From: Rhabdornis inornatus | Lineage: Eukaryota > Chordata > Aves > Passeriformes > Rhabdornithidae | Assembly (NCBI GenBank): GCA_013397075.1 | Contig: VWZS01001985.1 | Location: forward strand, 496,001-560,000 | Direction: 5' to 3' | Length of the DNA stretch: 64,000 nucleotides | Shown here: piece after piece, positions 1 to 11,504 of the stretch | How positions within the stretch are numbered: the first letter of the stretch is position 1 | Layout: each line of letters starts with the position of its first letter | The notes under the pieces: generated by a model | The model's database searches: none | What the model saw: the letters and a program-made list of their open reading frames with translations, nothing else | What the model was told of the DNA's origin: nothing | Made by a program: the position numbers and the translations under genes

Positions 1-233
1 CACACTGAATAACCTCCTCCTGGTGAGGTCCTGGCCTCCTTTCTTGGGGATCTTCCTAACAGCATTTTCAGTGTCTCATCCATGTTTGATGAGGAGGATT
101 CCAGCAGCAAACTGATTTCCTTAAAAGATTTACTCTGCAGGTGGCTCCTGACCCTGTCCTTCCTGACACTCATTCCCACAGAGCTGTTCTTCCCCTCCTG
201 GGATGTGGAAGGAGATGGTGGAGACTTGACTTC

Positions 234-267
234 CCTTCCCTTCCCTTCCCTTCCCTTCCCTTCCCTT
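234..267. repeat. (TTCCC)n pentanucleotide array, left of gap
   Basis: Uninterrupted TTCCC units run directly into a run of N. On the other side of the gap the sequence is C-rich with CCCCCT-like units, so the gap hides the change from one pyrimidine array to another. All-pyrimidine tracts of this kind are hard to sequence and assemble. Confidence 0.97.
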
Positions 268-305
268 NNNNNNNNNNNNNNNNNNNNNNNNNNNNNNNNN
301 NNNNN
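268..305. other. Assembly gap (38 N)
   Basis: A run of 38 N between two different pyrimidine arrays. The true length is unknown. Confidence 0.99.
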
Positions 306-350
306 TCCCCCTCCCCCTCCCCCTCTCCTTCCCTCCCTCTCCTTTCCCCA
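306..350. repeat. C-rich pyrimidine tract, right of gap
   Basis: CCCCCT-like units, then irregular CCTT/CCCT, nearly all pyrimidine. It continues the array on the other side of the gap. Confidence 0.9.
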
Positions 351-2219
351 GGAATTGTGATATCCAGATGATTGAGTCTTGGAGTGGGGGTCCCACCTTG
401 ACTCCAGCTGAGGAATGAGCAGACTGGGCTTTCCCTGTTTCCTCACACCTGCAGCAGGACTCTGGGAGCAGATCAGCTTCTTGCCAGGCTTCAGTCTCCA
501 TCCTCAGCCCAGGGATTCACCCATCCAGGCATTCCCTGTCCCTGCCCAAGGAGAGGGACATGGACAGGGTGAGGTGTCCCGAGTGCTGCTGGTGCTGCTC
601 ATGGTGTGTGTGCAGCCCCAAGGGCTCAGGCATTGCAGTGTTTGTGAACAAGCTGAGACCCTTGGAGACACACAGATTCAGGGAATGGGTCTTAGAGCAG
701 GAAGGAAACCCAGTGCCCAAAACGAAGGTGGCCAGTAAGGGAGGGCTGTGGCTGTCTGCTCTCCCGGCCTTGGTGTGTCACATCCAGCAGCCTGGGCACT
801 GCTGCCACATCTAGAGCTGTCCCCTGAAGGACTCCTCTGACACCTCAGCTGTGCAGCTCCCAGTAGGACCCCAGAGCCACGGGCAGGGGCTGAGCCCAGC
901 AATTCCTCCTGCACAGGAGGCACAACTTCTGCCCTGGGCAGGGACCAGCCCTGAGCAGAGCCCAGAGAGGGACTGGAGTCTCCTCCCTGGGGATATTCCA
1001 GAGCCACATGGACACAACCCTGTGCCCTGTGCTCTGGGATGGACCTGCCTGAGCAGGGAGGTGGCACCAAATGACCCCACCATGGTCCATTCCAGCCTGA
1101 CCCATCCTGGGATTTTGTGGTTCTGTGATGCTCTGGTCTCCTCTCCTCCCAGGGGAAAAGCCCATTCTGCTGCTGGCTGCAGGCACAGGAATGACCCCAG
1201 TGCTGTAGCTGACACAGCTGCCAACATGGAAGGAATTTTAAAGGAAATCTGTGGGTCTTTATTAACAATTACTGTGAGTGGTCCAGTAGTGCCCGTGTCA
1301 TGAGAGGACAGTTTTCATGGCAGTTCTGCTGCTGCCGCCTGAATACTCAAATGTCAGTGGGCTGGACTGCTCCTTGCTCTCTTATTTGAAGATTATATTT
1401 ATTTCTATGTTTTTTTTTTCTCTGCTTATGTTATTTAGAGTTTTCTAGAGAGCCTTGAAAGCAAGGCCTGGCTCTGTTTTCATGCCAGATGAAATGGGTG
1501 TTTTGAAGCATCTGTCATCACTGCAGCTGTGGAGCTCGTCTGAGGCAGTGAGGTGACATGGTGGCAGTGGATTCCAAAGGGACAGGGTCCCAGATGGGAA
1601 CGTGACAGGCTGGCAGTGCAAAACTCCCCACAGTGACCTCCCAGCTCTGCTAAAACAAGTTCCTGTTTATCAGTGTGGCAGGAGAGCTCCTGAGCTCTGA
1701 AGGTTGATGTCCACCCTGGGAGTGACTGTGCACAGGACAAAGCCAATCCCTGAACCAAACCCCTTTTTTTATTGGTGTGCAAAGAAGAAACCAGCAGTGA
1801 CACAAAGGGACACGTAGCCACCAGCTGTGGCACCATTATCTGCAGATCAGAGTGGGTAGAGGATGGTCAGTGGGGGCACAGGACCTTCTCTTGGATCTCC
1901 TACAGTGTTTTGAGGATAAAATGCATTTATAACTTGTATATAATTTGTCACTGTCCCCATTCCAGCCTGTGTCACACCTGCTTTTCCATGTCAAACATCT
2001 CAAGGCTGTGGCTTGTGCATCTCAACTTTTCAGTTGTGATTTCTCGTAAATTGGATGAGCACCAACAGGCAAATAACAATAACAAGGTGCCACCCTACCA
2101 CAACAACACCCTGCAGCCTTGGGACCAGGTTCAATAGGATTCTTGCCAACAAGTCTGAGTTAAATTTTGCTCATTTTGAGACCTGGTTGGTTGGGCTCAT
2201 TTCCTGTCTTTTCCACTTT
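351..2219. other. Unassigned single-copy-looking sequence, no gene seen
   Basis: No recognisable repeat or exon. The part up to about 1320 is moderately GC-rich and carries open frames on both strands at once, which is what non-coding GC-rich DNA gives; none has a recognisable domain. From about 1380 the sequence turns AT-rich, with a short T run near 1410. Confidence 0.6.
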
Positions 2220-2380
2220 CTTGTTTTTTGTTTGTTTTTCTGGTGGGGTTTTTTGGTGTGTGTGTTATTTTTTTTTAATTTGTTTGTTTGGTTTTTTGTT
2301 TGTTTGGGTTTTTTTTTGTTTGTTTGTTTTTTGTTTTTTTGTTTTGTTTTGTTTTGGTTTGGTTTTTTTGGGTTTTTTTT
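2220..2380. repeat. T-rich (TTTG/TTTTG)n low-complexity tract
   Basis: About 160 bases almost entirely of T and G, with TTTG, TTTTG and longer T runs and a short GTGTGTGT stretch. It is a degenerate microsatellite; its open frames (Phe/Phe-rich one way, Lys/Asn-rich the other) are by-products of composition. Confidence 0.93.
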
Positions 2381-3041
2381 GTGATGTAACAAAGGTCAAT
2401 GAAAGTTAACAATAGAAATTGGTTAGAAGTTTACAGGACTGTGCTTGGGTGTTTTAAAGACATCTTGGAGAACATCTTCATGTACCATTCACTCAAAAAT
2501 ACAGTGAATCAAGTGAAATGTAGTTAAAATTCAGATGATGCTTATCTCTGTTTTAATCTAACAAGTCTTTGTGGCTAATACCTTGTACCAATACACTCTT
2601 TCTGAATTTTTGCACATGTACACAGCTGAAAGCTGCTTTCATAGCTGAAAGGGGAAAATATGACCTTTCGGAAATTGTGGAACTTCCCTCTGCTCTCTGA
2701 AAATAGAAAAAAAATCCAATGAAGAACACTCTGAGAGATTTCTTTTGCAGATTAGAGAAGAATCATTTAACCTGCAGTCAAGGAAAGCTCAAAGTGTCCT
2801 CTGCAAGGGTCCTCACTAGTCCGTGCAGCAGATGATAAATGATCCCTGTATTAGGTTTGAGAGCCCAGCAGGACACAGCAATCAGGATATGGGCTGCAAA
2901 ATTATAAAGTTCTAAAACTTTTGAGCTCTGTTTTCCTCCTTGTTTCAGAGGCTTAAAGGGTCCAAGATCTTTTCAAACTTCATTTTTCTTAGCGACAGCT
3001 GAGATCTTGAACTGGATGGCATCACCTGGGCTGAGACAGAG
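2381..3041. other. AT-rich unassigned sequence
   Basis: AT-rich, no repeat I recognise and no open frame of note. Confidence 0.6.
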
Positions 3042-3270
3042 TCACAGAATTATGGAATATCCTGGGCTGGGAGGGACCCCCAGGATCAGGCAGGGCAGCC
3101 CCCAGCCCTGCACAGACACCCCAACAACCCCACCCTGAGCATCCCTGGCAGCGCTGTCCAAACGCTCCTGGAGCTCTGGCAGCCTCGGGGCCGTGCCCGT
3201 TCCCTGGGGAGCCTGGGCAGTGCCAGCACCCTCTGGGGCACGGAACAACCTTTCCTGATATCCACCCTAA
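3042..3270 (-). mobile_element. CR1 LINE 3' fragment, GC-rich subfamily
   Basis: Read on the minus strand this is the end of a CR1 element. The + strand begins TCACAGAATTATGGAATATC followed by a GGGAGGGACCC motif, which is the reverse complement of the CR1 3' end. It is 5'-truncated, as CR1 copies nearly always are, ending near 3270. It belongs to the same GC-rich subfamily as the copies at 29155-29502 and 47690-47893: about 150 bases (centred on 3100-3240) are almost the same in all three. Confidence 0.92.
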
Positions 3271-4347
3271 TCACACAGCTTGATGCCAGTCCCTTGGATC
3301 TTGTCACTGGGTTTAGGAAACAAAACAGAACTCCTGGGAGTCCCTGGTGCTTGGCCAAAGCCGTGGGAGTTCATGGTACTTCTCCAGGCACTGCCACGTG
3401 TCTTGGAATTTTAAGCGACGTTGGGATGGCACCAGAGCATCATGAACATGAGCGTCCCTGCTGCCTGCACTGCCTGGTGTGGGCAGGATGTGCAGCACCA
3501 GCCTGAGGTTTGCCATGTCCCACGGGACTAATCACCTCACAAGGGCTGGAGCTGTGGCTTTTTAGGGTCTGCTGGTGTCACCTGAGCCGCCCAGTTTGCC
3601 CCACGAGCACCCCGTGGCCTCCAGCCGTGCTGCCAGCAGAGGTGCAGCGGGTGCTGCGCGGTGAAGGGCCAGCTCATCTCACAACTACTGTCACTGCTGT
3701 GCTGTTGGGAAATGCCACCAAGATCAGAGGTGCCTGTGCTCCAGGGGCGGGTGAGGAGCAGCCACCCCGCTCTGCAGGGCTGCCTGTGCCACAAACACGT
3801 TCCCGCTCTGCGCTGCGGTGGAAATGTGGCTTTCTCAAGTTTCTCATGAGAGGCACGACCTGTCCTTCCCAGCCAGGCTGGCTCTTGCCTTCTCACCCGT
3901 GCTGTCTCCTGTTCCAGACCCACTTGGGAGCTGATGTTGCTTGTGTGGTGTTTCCCCACATCCTTGGGATGCTCACTCCCATCCACCCCTCACTGAAGTG
4001 AGAATTTCCCAGTCTCCACTCACCACTCCCCATCTGTATAACTCAGGAGGGTAAATGCTCATTTATTGTTTCCTGCCTGCATTTCCCCCCCCTCAGAGGC
4101 AGGGATGGATGTGCAGCCAGAGCAGGACATGGGAACAGTGTGTGTCTCCTGGCTGGGATGCTGGTGCAGACCCTGGGAAAGAAAAAGGCTTTCTCCATAA
4201 GAAAAACCATGCAGTGCCTCTGCCTGAGTGATTTGGAGGCTGTTGACCTGCCCAGCGAGCGTCCAGGTGGGGAACCCCCACAGCTCACCCAGGAAAAGGC
4301 CTTTTCTATAGCTCCATGAAGACTTTTCCAGTCTTTGTCTTGAGTCT
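3271..4347. other. Unassigned sequence between CR1 copies
   Basis: GC-rich in 3560-3900. Overlapping open frames on both strands, longest 163 codons at 3510-4001 on +, with no recognisable domain. No gene called. Confidence 0.55.
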
Positions 4348-4620
4348 TAGAATCCCAGAATGGTTTGTGTTGGAAGGGACCCTAAAGCTCATCTAGTCCC
4401 ACCTCCTGCCATGGGCAGGGACACTTTTCACTGTCCCAGGCTGGTCCAAGCCCTGTCCAGCCTGGCCTTGGACACTTCCAGGGATGCAGGGGCAGCCACA
4501 GCTGCTCTGGGCACCCTGTGCCGGGGCCTGCTCACCCTCACAGGGAAGAATTTCTTCCTGAAATCCCATCTAACCCTGCCCTCTTGCAGTGGGAAGATGT
4601 CACTCCTTGTGCTCTCCTGC
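4348..4620 (-). mobile_element. CR1 LINE 3' fragment
   Basis: The + strand shows the reverse complement of a CR1 3' end: TTAGAATCCCAGAATGGTTT, then TTGGAAGGGACC, a CATGGGCAGGGACA motif, a TTGGACACTTCCAGGGATGC motif, and GAATTTCTTCCTGAAATCCC. About 270 bases remain; the 5' side is truncated and the last 40 bases are diverged. Confidence 0.93.
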
Positions 4621-4993
4621 GCAACAAGACCTTTTCCTGCACTGCCACAGCCTGACACTGGGAAATGCAGTCATACATCAAAGCCAGCAAAGAGGGAATT
4701 AAAAATGGGTTTTAAGAAAGGCTCCTGAGGAAACAAACTTCTAAATCTTGTATAACCCCTCTTGTCTAGATTGGCAGCAGCATGTGAGCTTTGGATCCTT
4801 TGACCACCATTTTTAAGGTGTAAAAACATCAGATGTATTACAGAATCATCATGATGTAGTGGCCCTTTCTTTGGGAAGGCTTAGCAAGGGTTTGGAGCCT
4901 GGGAACAGATGACCATTTTGCTATGGGGATAACATGCCCCAAATCTGGCTGTACCACAAACCTTTGGAGAAATCTCATCTTGCAAACACCCCA
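4621..4993. other. Unassigned sequence
   Basis: Between a CR1 copy and the first copy of the 340-bp duplicated segment. No gene or repeat recognised. Confidence 0.5.
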
Positions 4994-5333
4994 AATGGAA
5001 GTGAAGGGTTGTTTTGCATCTCCCATCTACACCAGGCAAGGCTGGGAAATGGATTCCCCTGCATGCACTTTGGCTCGTTCCCAAGTACTGGGAGAGCTGG
5101 GCTGCACTGAGGAAGAGGGAATAGGAAGGTGTGAGACAAAGATGCCAAAGCAATTCCCATCAGTGGAAGTGTCCAAGGCCGGGCTGGATGGGGCTTGGAG
5201 CAGCCTGGGATAGTGGAAGGTGTCCCTGCCCATGGCAGGGCGGTGGAACAGATGGTCTGGAAGGTTCCTTCCAACCCAAACCATTCTGTGATTCTTGAGA
5301 GGAGCTGGGGCTGGGCAGCTGGGAAATCACCTG
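4994..5333 (+). repeat. 340-bp duplicated segment, copy 1
   Basis: This segment matches 6714-7055 in direct orientation at about 95% identity, with only single-base changes and about one net indel. It consists of about 165 bases I cannot assign, a short CR1 3' end (5164-5296), and about 37 further bases that are not CR1. No flanking direct repeat is seen here, whereas the second copy has a 13-bp one, so this copy may be the source. Confidence 0.9.
5164..5296 (+). mobile_element. CR1 LINE 3' end, 5'-truncated
   Basis: About 133 bases of CR1 3' end: TGGAAGTGTCCAAGG, GCTTGGAGCAGCCTGGGATA, GTGTCCCTGCCCATGGCAGG, then TTCCTTCCAACCCAAACC and ATTCTGTGATTC. It lies inside the larger duplicated segment, so it was present before that segment was copied. 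Confidence 0.93.
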
Positions 5334-6700
5334 GTGAAAGGAGCTGAGGTTGGGGTGGGAGCAGTGCCAGCAGGGCTTGGTGAGACCCACAGCTTCCTTG
5401 GCAGAGCTCTGTGAAGTTTCCATCCCTGCTAATAAATGACATAAGCATGATCATAATGACAAAGGAAATAATTACTTCTTCTTAAGAAACTCGTCTCCTC
5501 GCACCCCAGGGCTCGGTGAGGAGTTTGCAGGTCCGGAGTGTGGGAGTCGAGAGACAGAACTGGGGCTGTGTGTGCCAGGTGTGAGTGCAGGGGAGCTGCA
5601 GCAGCCAGGCCTGGGATGCTGCAGCTTCATCAAGGTCGTTCAGAAGTCAAAACCTGTGAGCCAAACCCTGCAAGGTGCTAAGGCAGCTCTTGGTTAAGTG
5701 GCTAATTCCAAATCACCCTCAGGTCAGCCAGCTGCCCGTGACAACCTGCTGAGCACCCAAAATCAGCAGAGTTTGACCAGGAACACCATTGCTAAGCCCT
5801 TAGTGGGAAGGCAGCTTCAGAGAGCTGATCTGTGCCTGGCTGCTGTATAAGCAATGACTGTGCTTCCTATGTGTCTATCTCAGCCCACCATTAGCATTTA
5901 AAATCATTCCTTACTGACAGGAAACAAAACACATCTTTGAAAAAAAATCTATCCTGGTGATGGGCTTTGTTTTGCATTTCTTTGTTACAAAAGTGATTAA
6001 ACTGCTAAATCACAGCTGCTTTTCTCATAAAAAAGACAAAGCATCTTTCAATCCCCCCATCATTTCAAGAGTTGCAGAAAGCTCTAGGTAAATCGGAGTG
6101 ATTTCATCTATCGTGGTTTTATCACTGCATCTCCTACACCCACAGGCTCCCAGGCAGGGTGTATTTGCTGTCTCATGGCCTAAAAGCTTCCCGTGTAACT
6201 CATAACTTAAACACTGAGAGAGAGATAAGGGATTGGGTTTGGTTTGTTTCCTTTCAGAAGAAATGAACATTAATAAATAACTCATTACCAGAAAGTGTCA
6301 TAGTGAAAGTACAGCGCTTTCTCCTGTTCCACAGTTGGCTCTTTAATTTTCACTGTGGTTAAAGAGCAACATGAAAACCCTGAAAAATGATCCCAGTCAC
6401 AGTCAGCTGAGTTTTCAATAACTGCTGGATCAGATAGGGCCGAGCTCCTATCGTGGGAGATGATCAGATATGGGACAGCAACTGCTGCAGACTTTGCTCT
6501 GCACAAATTATTCCCTCCTATTGTCCACTGGAGGGTGAAAATCTGCTGTTGCAGCACCCATGATCTTCAGTATTTCAGAAAACTCCTCAGGCCCCAAAGC
6601 TGGTTGCAAGGAGCCCAGGTCCTGCTGTGAGCCATTTCCCATTACATTTCCTGTCACAACCATTGCTCCAGAGAGAGCTGCTGGACAGGGTCTCCTCCAC
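5334..6700. other. Unassigned sequence, AT-rich from 5860
   Basis: No gene. The stretch 5860-6560 is AT-rich with short open frames only; parts of 6290-6550 read as unique DNA that might be conserved, but this cannot be judged from one sequence. Confidence 0.5.
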
Positions 6701-6713
6701 CAACTTGTTTCAA
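6701..6713 (+). repeat. 13-bp direct repeat, left (putative target site duplication)
   Basis: CAACTTGTTTCAA, identical to 7056-7068. The two copies exactly bracket the second copy of the duplicated segment, as a target site duplication would. Confidence 0.85.
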
Positions 6714-7055
6714 TGGAAGTGAGGGGTTGTTTTGCATCTCCCATCTACATCAGGCAAGGCTGGGAAATGGATTCCCCTGCATGCACCTTGGCTCATTCCC
6801 AAGTACTGGGAGAGCTGGGCTGCACTGAGGAAGAGGGAATAGGAGGGTATAAGACAAAGATGCCAAAGCAATTCCCATCAGTGGAAGTGTCCAAGACCAG
6901 GCTGGACAGGGCTTGGAGCAGCCTGGGATAGTGGAAGGTGTCCCTGCCCATGGCCAGGGGTTGGTACAAGATGGTCTGGAAGGTTCCTTCCAACCCAAAC
7001 CATTCTGTGATTCTTGAGAGGAGCTGGGGCTGGGCAGCTGGGAAATCACCTGAAT
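6714..7055 (+). repeat. 340-bp duplicated segment, copy 2, inserted
   Basis: About 95% identical to 4994-5333, offset about 1.72 kb. Similarity starts right after the left 13-bp repeat and stops three bases before the right one. The segment holds unassigned sequence, a CR1 3' end (6882-7015) and a non-CR1 tail. Because homology extends beyond the CR1 end on both sides, CR1 retroposition alone does not explain it. Confidence 0.88.
6882..7015 (+). mobile_element. CR1 LINE 3' end, 5'-truncated (in copy 2)
   Basis: The same CR1 tail as at 5164-5296, starting TGGAAGTGTCCAAGACCAGG and ending CCATTCTGTGATTCTT. It was carried along inside the duplicated segment and is not a separate insertion. Confidence 0.92.
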
Positions 7056-7068
7056 CAACTTGTTTCAA
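7056..7068 (+). repeat. 13-bp direct repeat, right (putative target site duplication)
   Basis: CAACTTGTTTCAA, the exact partner of 6701-6713. Confidence 0.85.
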
Positions 7069-7263
7069 GGAGAAGTGGATGTTGATGCCCCAAAAGCATG
7101 GACTGGCTGTGGAGGTGGCCAAAGGATCTGCTGCACTGGAGGGAAGTGCTGGAGGCTCAGGCTGATCTCTGGCCATCAGGTTCATGGTTGTCTCTAAGGT
7201 GGGAGTGAAGATGCTTCTGCTGTGAAGGATGGCTGAAAAGAACACTAAGAAAGGGTGCCCAGA

Positions 7264-7324
7264 AATCATGGAATCAGAATATCCTGAGTTGGAAGGGACC
7301 TACACAGATCATCAAGTCCAACTC
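7264..7324 (-). mobile_element. Short CR1 3' fragment, other subfamily
   Basis: The + strand reads ATCATGGAATCAGAATATCC, GAGTTGGAAGGGACC, then GATCATCAAGTCCAACTC, the reverse complement of a CR1 end of the 'TTGGACTTGATGATC' type. Only about 60 bases remain. Confidence 0.85.
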
Positions 7325-10300
7325 AATGATTGTCCAACTCCAAATGAAGCTCCAAGAGGCAGAAAGAGAGGAGAGCATCAAGCTGGGTGAGATGGAGCAG
7401 TGAGTCAGGATTGTCCCCAGGCAGAGGGTGGAGAAGACCCCCAGTGAGGAAACTGTCTGCTGTCCTTGAGCCACGCTTGGGACACGAGTGTCTCTGCATC
7501 CATTCCCTGGAGTGGAGAACAGAGAATGGAATCATTCAATCAATCCACAGAGCCTCAAAAAACGGCTTGAGCCAAAGAGACAGCACAGCCTGTCCTGGAT
7601 AACCCCAGCAAATCTGCTGCTGGCTGGAAAAAGCCAGAGGCAGAGAGCTGCCATAGAGTGTGTGCTTCATGCACTGCTCCCCACCAGGGAAAATCCCTGC
7701 ATTCCAAATCCCACCAGCAGCCCTTTGCTGGTGCTGTGATTCAATGCCTGGGTTTGCAAATGCTTTTGGGCAAACTGTATCCTCCAGCACCATGAGAATG
7801 GAGAAATGAATACATAACACACAGCCAGGAGTGGGGAGTGGAGAGAGAAACTTGGAAAATGGGTGAGTGAGCAGAAAAAGGTCAGAAAGCAGGGAAAGGT
7901 CCATCTCCTGAAACTGGTAGAAGGGAAAGATCTCATGGCTTTTAGGCCAGTCTGCAAACACAAGTCCAAATTTTAGAACATGTAGGGTCAGAAATACTGT
8001 CGTTTATTTGCTACAAATAATTTACAAGGCCCCTCAGTGGGAAATAAATTTCACAGGACAATGCCTCCAGGGAAAATAATATGTGTTTGGATGGGTGATT
8101 CATCATTCTGCCTTAAGCCCATAAGCTCAGCTGACATCGAGGTATACCTGATAATCTCTTATCTAAATAATTTCCCCTTGAAATCCTCCATCTGTGCAGT
8201 TCTGTGCTGCTGATGGGACAATAAATTGCTGGGCCAAATCTTCTGCTGGGAAAACTGGCCTTGTCGTGGAATGGTCAAGATGAGGAGATGCTGAGTCCTG
8301 CCCAGAAGAGCCCACACCATGCTGGGTTTTGTGGAAGGCACCAATGGTCCCAGGCAGCTCTGGAGAGGTGGTGGAGGGTAGGAGTGGAGAGCTGATCTGC
8401 TTTTTTTAAAATATGGGTCCCTTTAAAGCTTCTGAGAATGTCCCACCTGGTCATGTCTTGGCTCCTGACCAGAACCAGAAGAAGGCTAAGAGCAGAGTCT
8501 TCATCTAGCTTGGCCAACCTGGAATTGCCTTCATGCTGAGACATTTCACCTGAATTCTCCAAAGCTCTTCTTTGCTGCCCCCAGTTTGGGTCACCTTCAT
8601 TAGCCTAGGATGAGGTCAGGCCCCAGTGCTGAGCTCCCAAAAGATCTTCCACCGGTGTGATGCTGAAAACATCAAACAAATCCCATCCTTCCAGAGTCAC
8701 CCTCAAACTCAAAAAAATTTTTTTGCCTTCCTCTAAGCATCCCCTTTTTTCCTGCTGTTGCAGGCACAGGAGTTTCTCCATCATGGGGCTCCAGGGGCTG
8801 GTTTTGGGGAGGACATGGATGATGTGTAGATCATCATCACTGTGTGCTGTGTGTTGGGGCAGCACAGCTCCAAAGGATGTGGGTAGAGCTTGGGATGTCT
8901 GTTGTGGGTCTGGACATGGATCCTACAGCACCTTCCCATCCTTGTCTTTCCAGCTGTGCTGCAGACCAGGGACACCGAGGGAACTGTGGCCAACCTGAGC
9001 CTGCTCGTGGCTGTCTGGCACCCGCTGTGCCAGGGCCATGTGAGTTCCAATCTGCTGAATTCACCAAATCAGTCACTAATTATAGCAGCCGCCCACAGTG
9101 TCCCCAACACCCGGGTATCTGCGAAGGTCACGAACCTTCAGTGATTCAGCCCTGAATCCACCTGTAACTCTAAATGAAATAACAGGAAACAGGCACAGCC
9201 AGGCGTCAGCCCATCGCTGATTGTGCTGATAGCGCCATCCCTGCTCCTCCCTTTGCCATGGAAACAGGCTTGGATGGCACCCAGGGGGGGAAATGCTCTG
9301 CAGATGCCTCTCCCCTGCATCCAGGCGCTGGGTTTGCCTCCTCTCCTGGCTGGCAGGGAGAGCTGAGCCCCACAGCAGCTGCCCCACAGCTCCCAGTCCA
9401 CCTCTGCCAGCCCTGGGAAGAGGAGAGGGCTTCTGCAGGAAATGTCCAGCCCAAGTGACACCCCCAGTCCTGGAGAGGAGGAGGAGGAGGAGGCTGAATG
9501 CGTGGTGCCCATCCCTGTGCCTCACACACAGTGTCCCAGGGCCCCATGCACCTGGAGCAGCTCCAGGATGGAGAGGTGGCAGCAGCTCCCCATGGTGCTG
9601 GTGGCTGGGTTCTTTCCAGCGACACACTCTGGGCAGGGCTGCCAGCAAACACAACTGCTGGAGCCTTTCAGATGTGGGTATTTTGTTGTCCTCCTGTTTC
9701 TCCACAGAGAAAGCTGTGAGCAGAGCTCTCCTCCAGGAGTTTTAGTCTGTCAGAGGAAGGGGCTCGCAGCCTGAGTGTCTGCATGGCCAGGACTGGAGCA
9801 GGGATGGGTCTTCCTCTTCCCCACAGCAGCTGTAGCACAGGTGGTGGCCACAAAAGCTGTGTCTGGCCCTGTTTTGGGAAGGTTTCTCTGCTTCTAAGCC
9901 ACCTCATGAACCTCATCCACCCCCATGGAGCTGCTCAGCCCCCTGACTTTCCATCTCTGTGAGCTGCTCATCCTCTCCCAGCTTCTCCCACCTCCTCCTG
10001 GCACCCCCAAGCTGTTTCTTCCCTATTTTTTCTTCTCTGGCTCCTCAAAGCCCATCCCAGTTCCCTCCATGCTCCCTGCCCTTTGCTCAGCCTCTGTGGC
10101 TGCAGCATTATCTCTCCGTTAATGTGCAGTTCAGCAAACCCAGAGCATTTTGGAAGGGCTGAAGGGATCTGTGAATTTGCTTTGAATATAGCAATGTGTT
10201 TTGGCTAAAGGGAACAAGAGAACATTTTGAAAATGTCAAAATATTTTGTTTAGGCATTTTTTGAACAAAATGTTTCACTTGGTAGTTGACATAAAAGAAA

Positions 10301-10865
10301 AAATAAGAAAAAAAATCAGCTCAAAATCTCGAAAACAAAATCTTCCCACTTTTATTTTGAGATAGCACCTGCCTGGAAGAGCTCAAACTACAAAGGTACA
10401 AAAACCATTTTCAGTGGTAAATAATGTCCAGGCACCCAAAGGAGTTTCTTCACTGGAAGTCAAAATGTTTCAAAGGGAGTCAAAACATTCCCTGATTTTA
10501 TTTTTTGTCCTATTTCACTTAGGTGGGGGAAAAAAACCCTGTCCTTGCTGGGCCTGGATCAAGAACTCGTGTTCGTTTTTGTGTTGGCTGCTAAGCAGAA
10601 ATATTTTTGGCAACAACTTGATAGGCAGCTCAGGTCTGCTTCTTGTGTTAGAGAAGGAATTAATGCTGAGATCAGGTTGTCCGTGGTGATCCTTCCTCTC
10701 TGCCCCTCTACTTTGGCTTCTTATCCTGTAGGATGAAGGGTCCAGGGAAAATCTTTTTTTCTCCACATTTATCTAAGTTTGCTCCAACCTCTGCCCTGCC
10801 CTGGAGACCCTGGAGCTGTTTCTGAAGGGATCCTGCAATTCCTTTGTGTTTTTCAGAGTCTTATT
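7325..10865. other. Unassigned sequence, no gene seen
   Basis: No exon or repeat I can name. The stretch 9240-9750 is GC-rich and gives overlapping open frames on both strands (longest 209 codons at 9076-9705 on the minus strand), including a short GGAGGA run near 9475-9492; the translations are Pro/Ser/Leu-rich with no recognisable domain. 10170-10340 is A-rich. An X-box-like site lies at 9252-9265. Confidence 0.55.
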
Positions 10866-10980
10866 TCACAGAATCCCAGACTGGTTTGGGTTGGAAGGGA
10901 CATAAAAACTCATCCTGCACTGGGCAGGATCATCTTTAACTGGAGCAGGTTGCTCAGAGCCACATCCAACCTGGCATGAA
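10866..10980 (-). mobile_element. CR1 LINE 3' fragment
   Basis: The + strand reads TCACAGAATCCCAGACTGGT, then TTGGGTTGGAAGGGACATAA and a GGAGCAGGTTGCTCAGAGCC motif, the reverse complement of a CR1 3' end. About 20-30 bases of the usual 'CCCACCCCCTGCCATGGGC' part are missing, an internal deletion. 5'-truncated. Confidence 0.9.
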
Positions 10981-11504
10981 TCTTCCCAGGATGGGTCATG
11001 CACAGCTCTGAGCAACCAGGTACACTTCCTGATGGATCTCTCTGTCTGGCCTTGTCCTCCTGTCCTCTCCTCCCCACTGGTGGGATAAAAACCTGGGGTC
11101 ATCCATCCCCCCCTGCCCAGCACTGGGGGCACTGAGCTCCTGCTGAAAACAGCACATATCCCATTTTCTGCCTGCTTTTCTGTGTGCTCCAGCCATGACA
11201 GCTGCCTTTTTGTCTTTCTGCCATCTGCCTGTGTGTCCCCCACAGCTTTTACAGCTCATGGCTAAATTCAAGTACACTTGCCCAAAGACTTGAAGGTGGG
11301 AAGTTCCTACCAGGACGCTCACAACTGGGAGTGGGGAGGACCAAGTGGGAATGGGTGATCTCGTGGAGTTTTGCCTCCTGGTGACACCTCCAAGGCTTGG
11401 GTGACTCTTCTGCTCCTTCTCACCATGAGCTGCCATATGAAATGCACCATTGAAACCAAACTGTTGAAAGACAGGTATTTTTGGTTGAACAAACATAGGA
11501 GGGG

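Noticed and set aside
3042..3248. The same ~50-residue peptide readable in the CR1 copies at 3042 and 47690 (minus) and partly at 29272 (+)
   Set aside because: The likeness comes from shared CR1 DNA, mostly 3' UTR, and not from a conserved gene.
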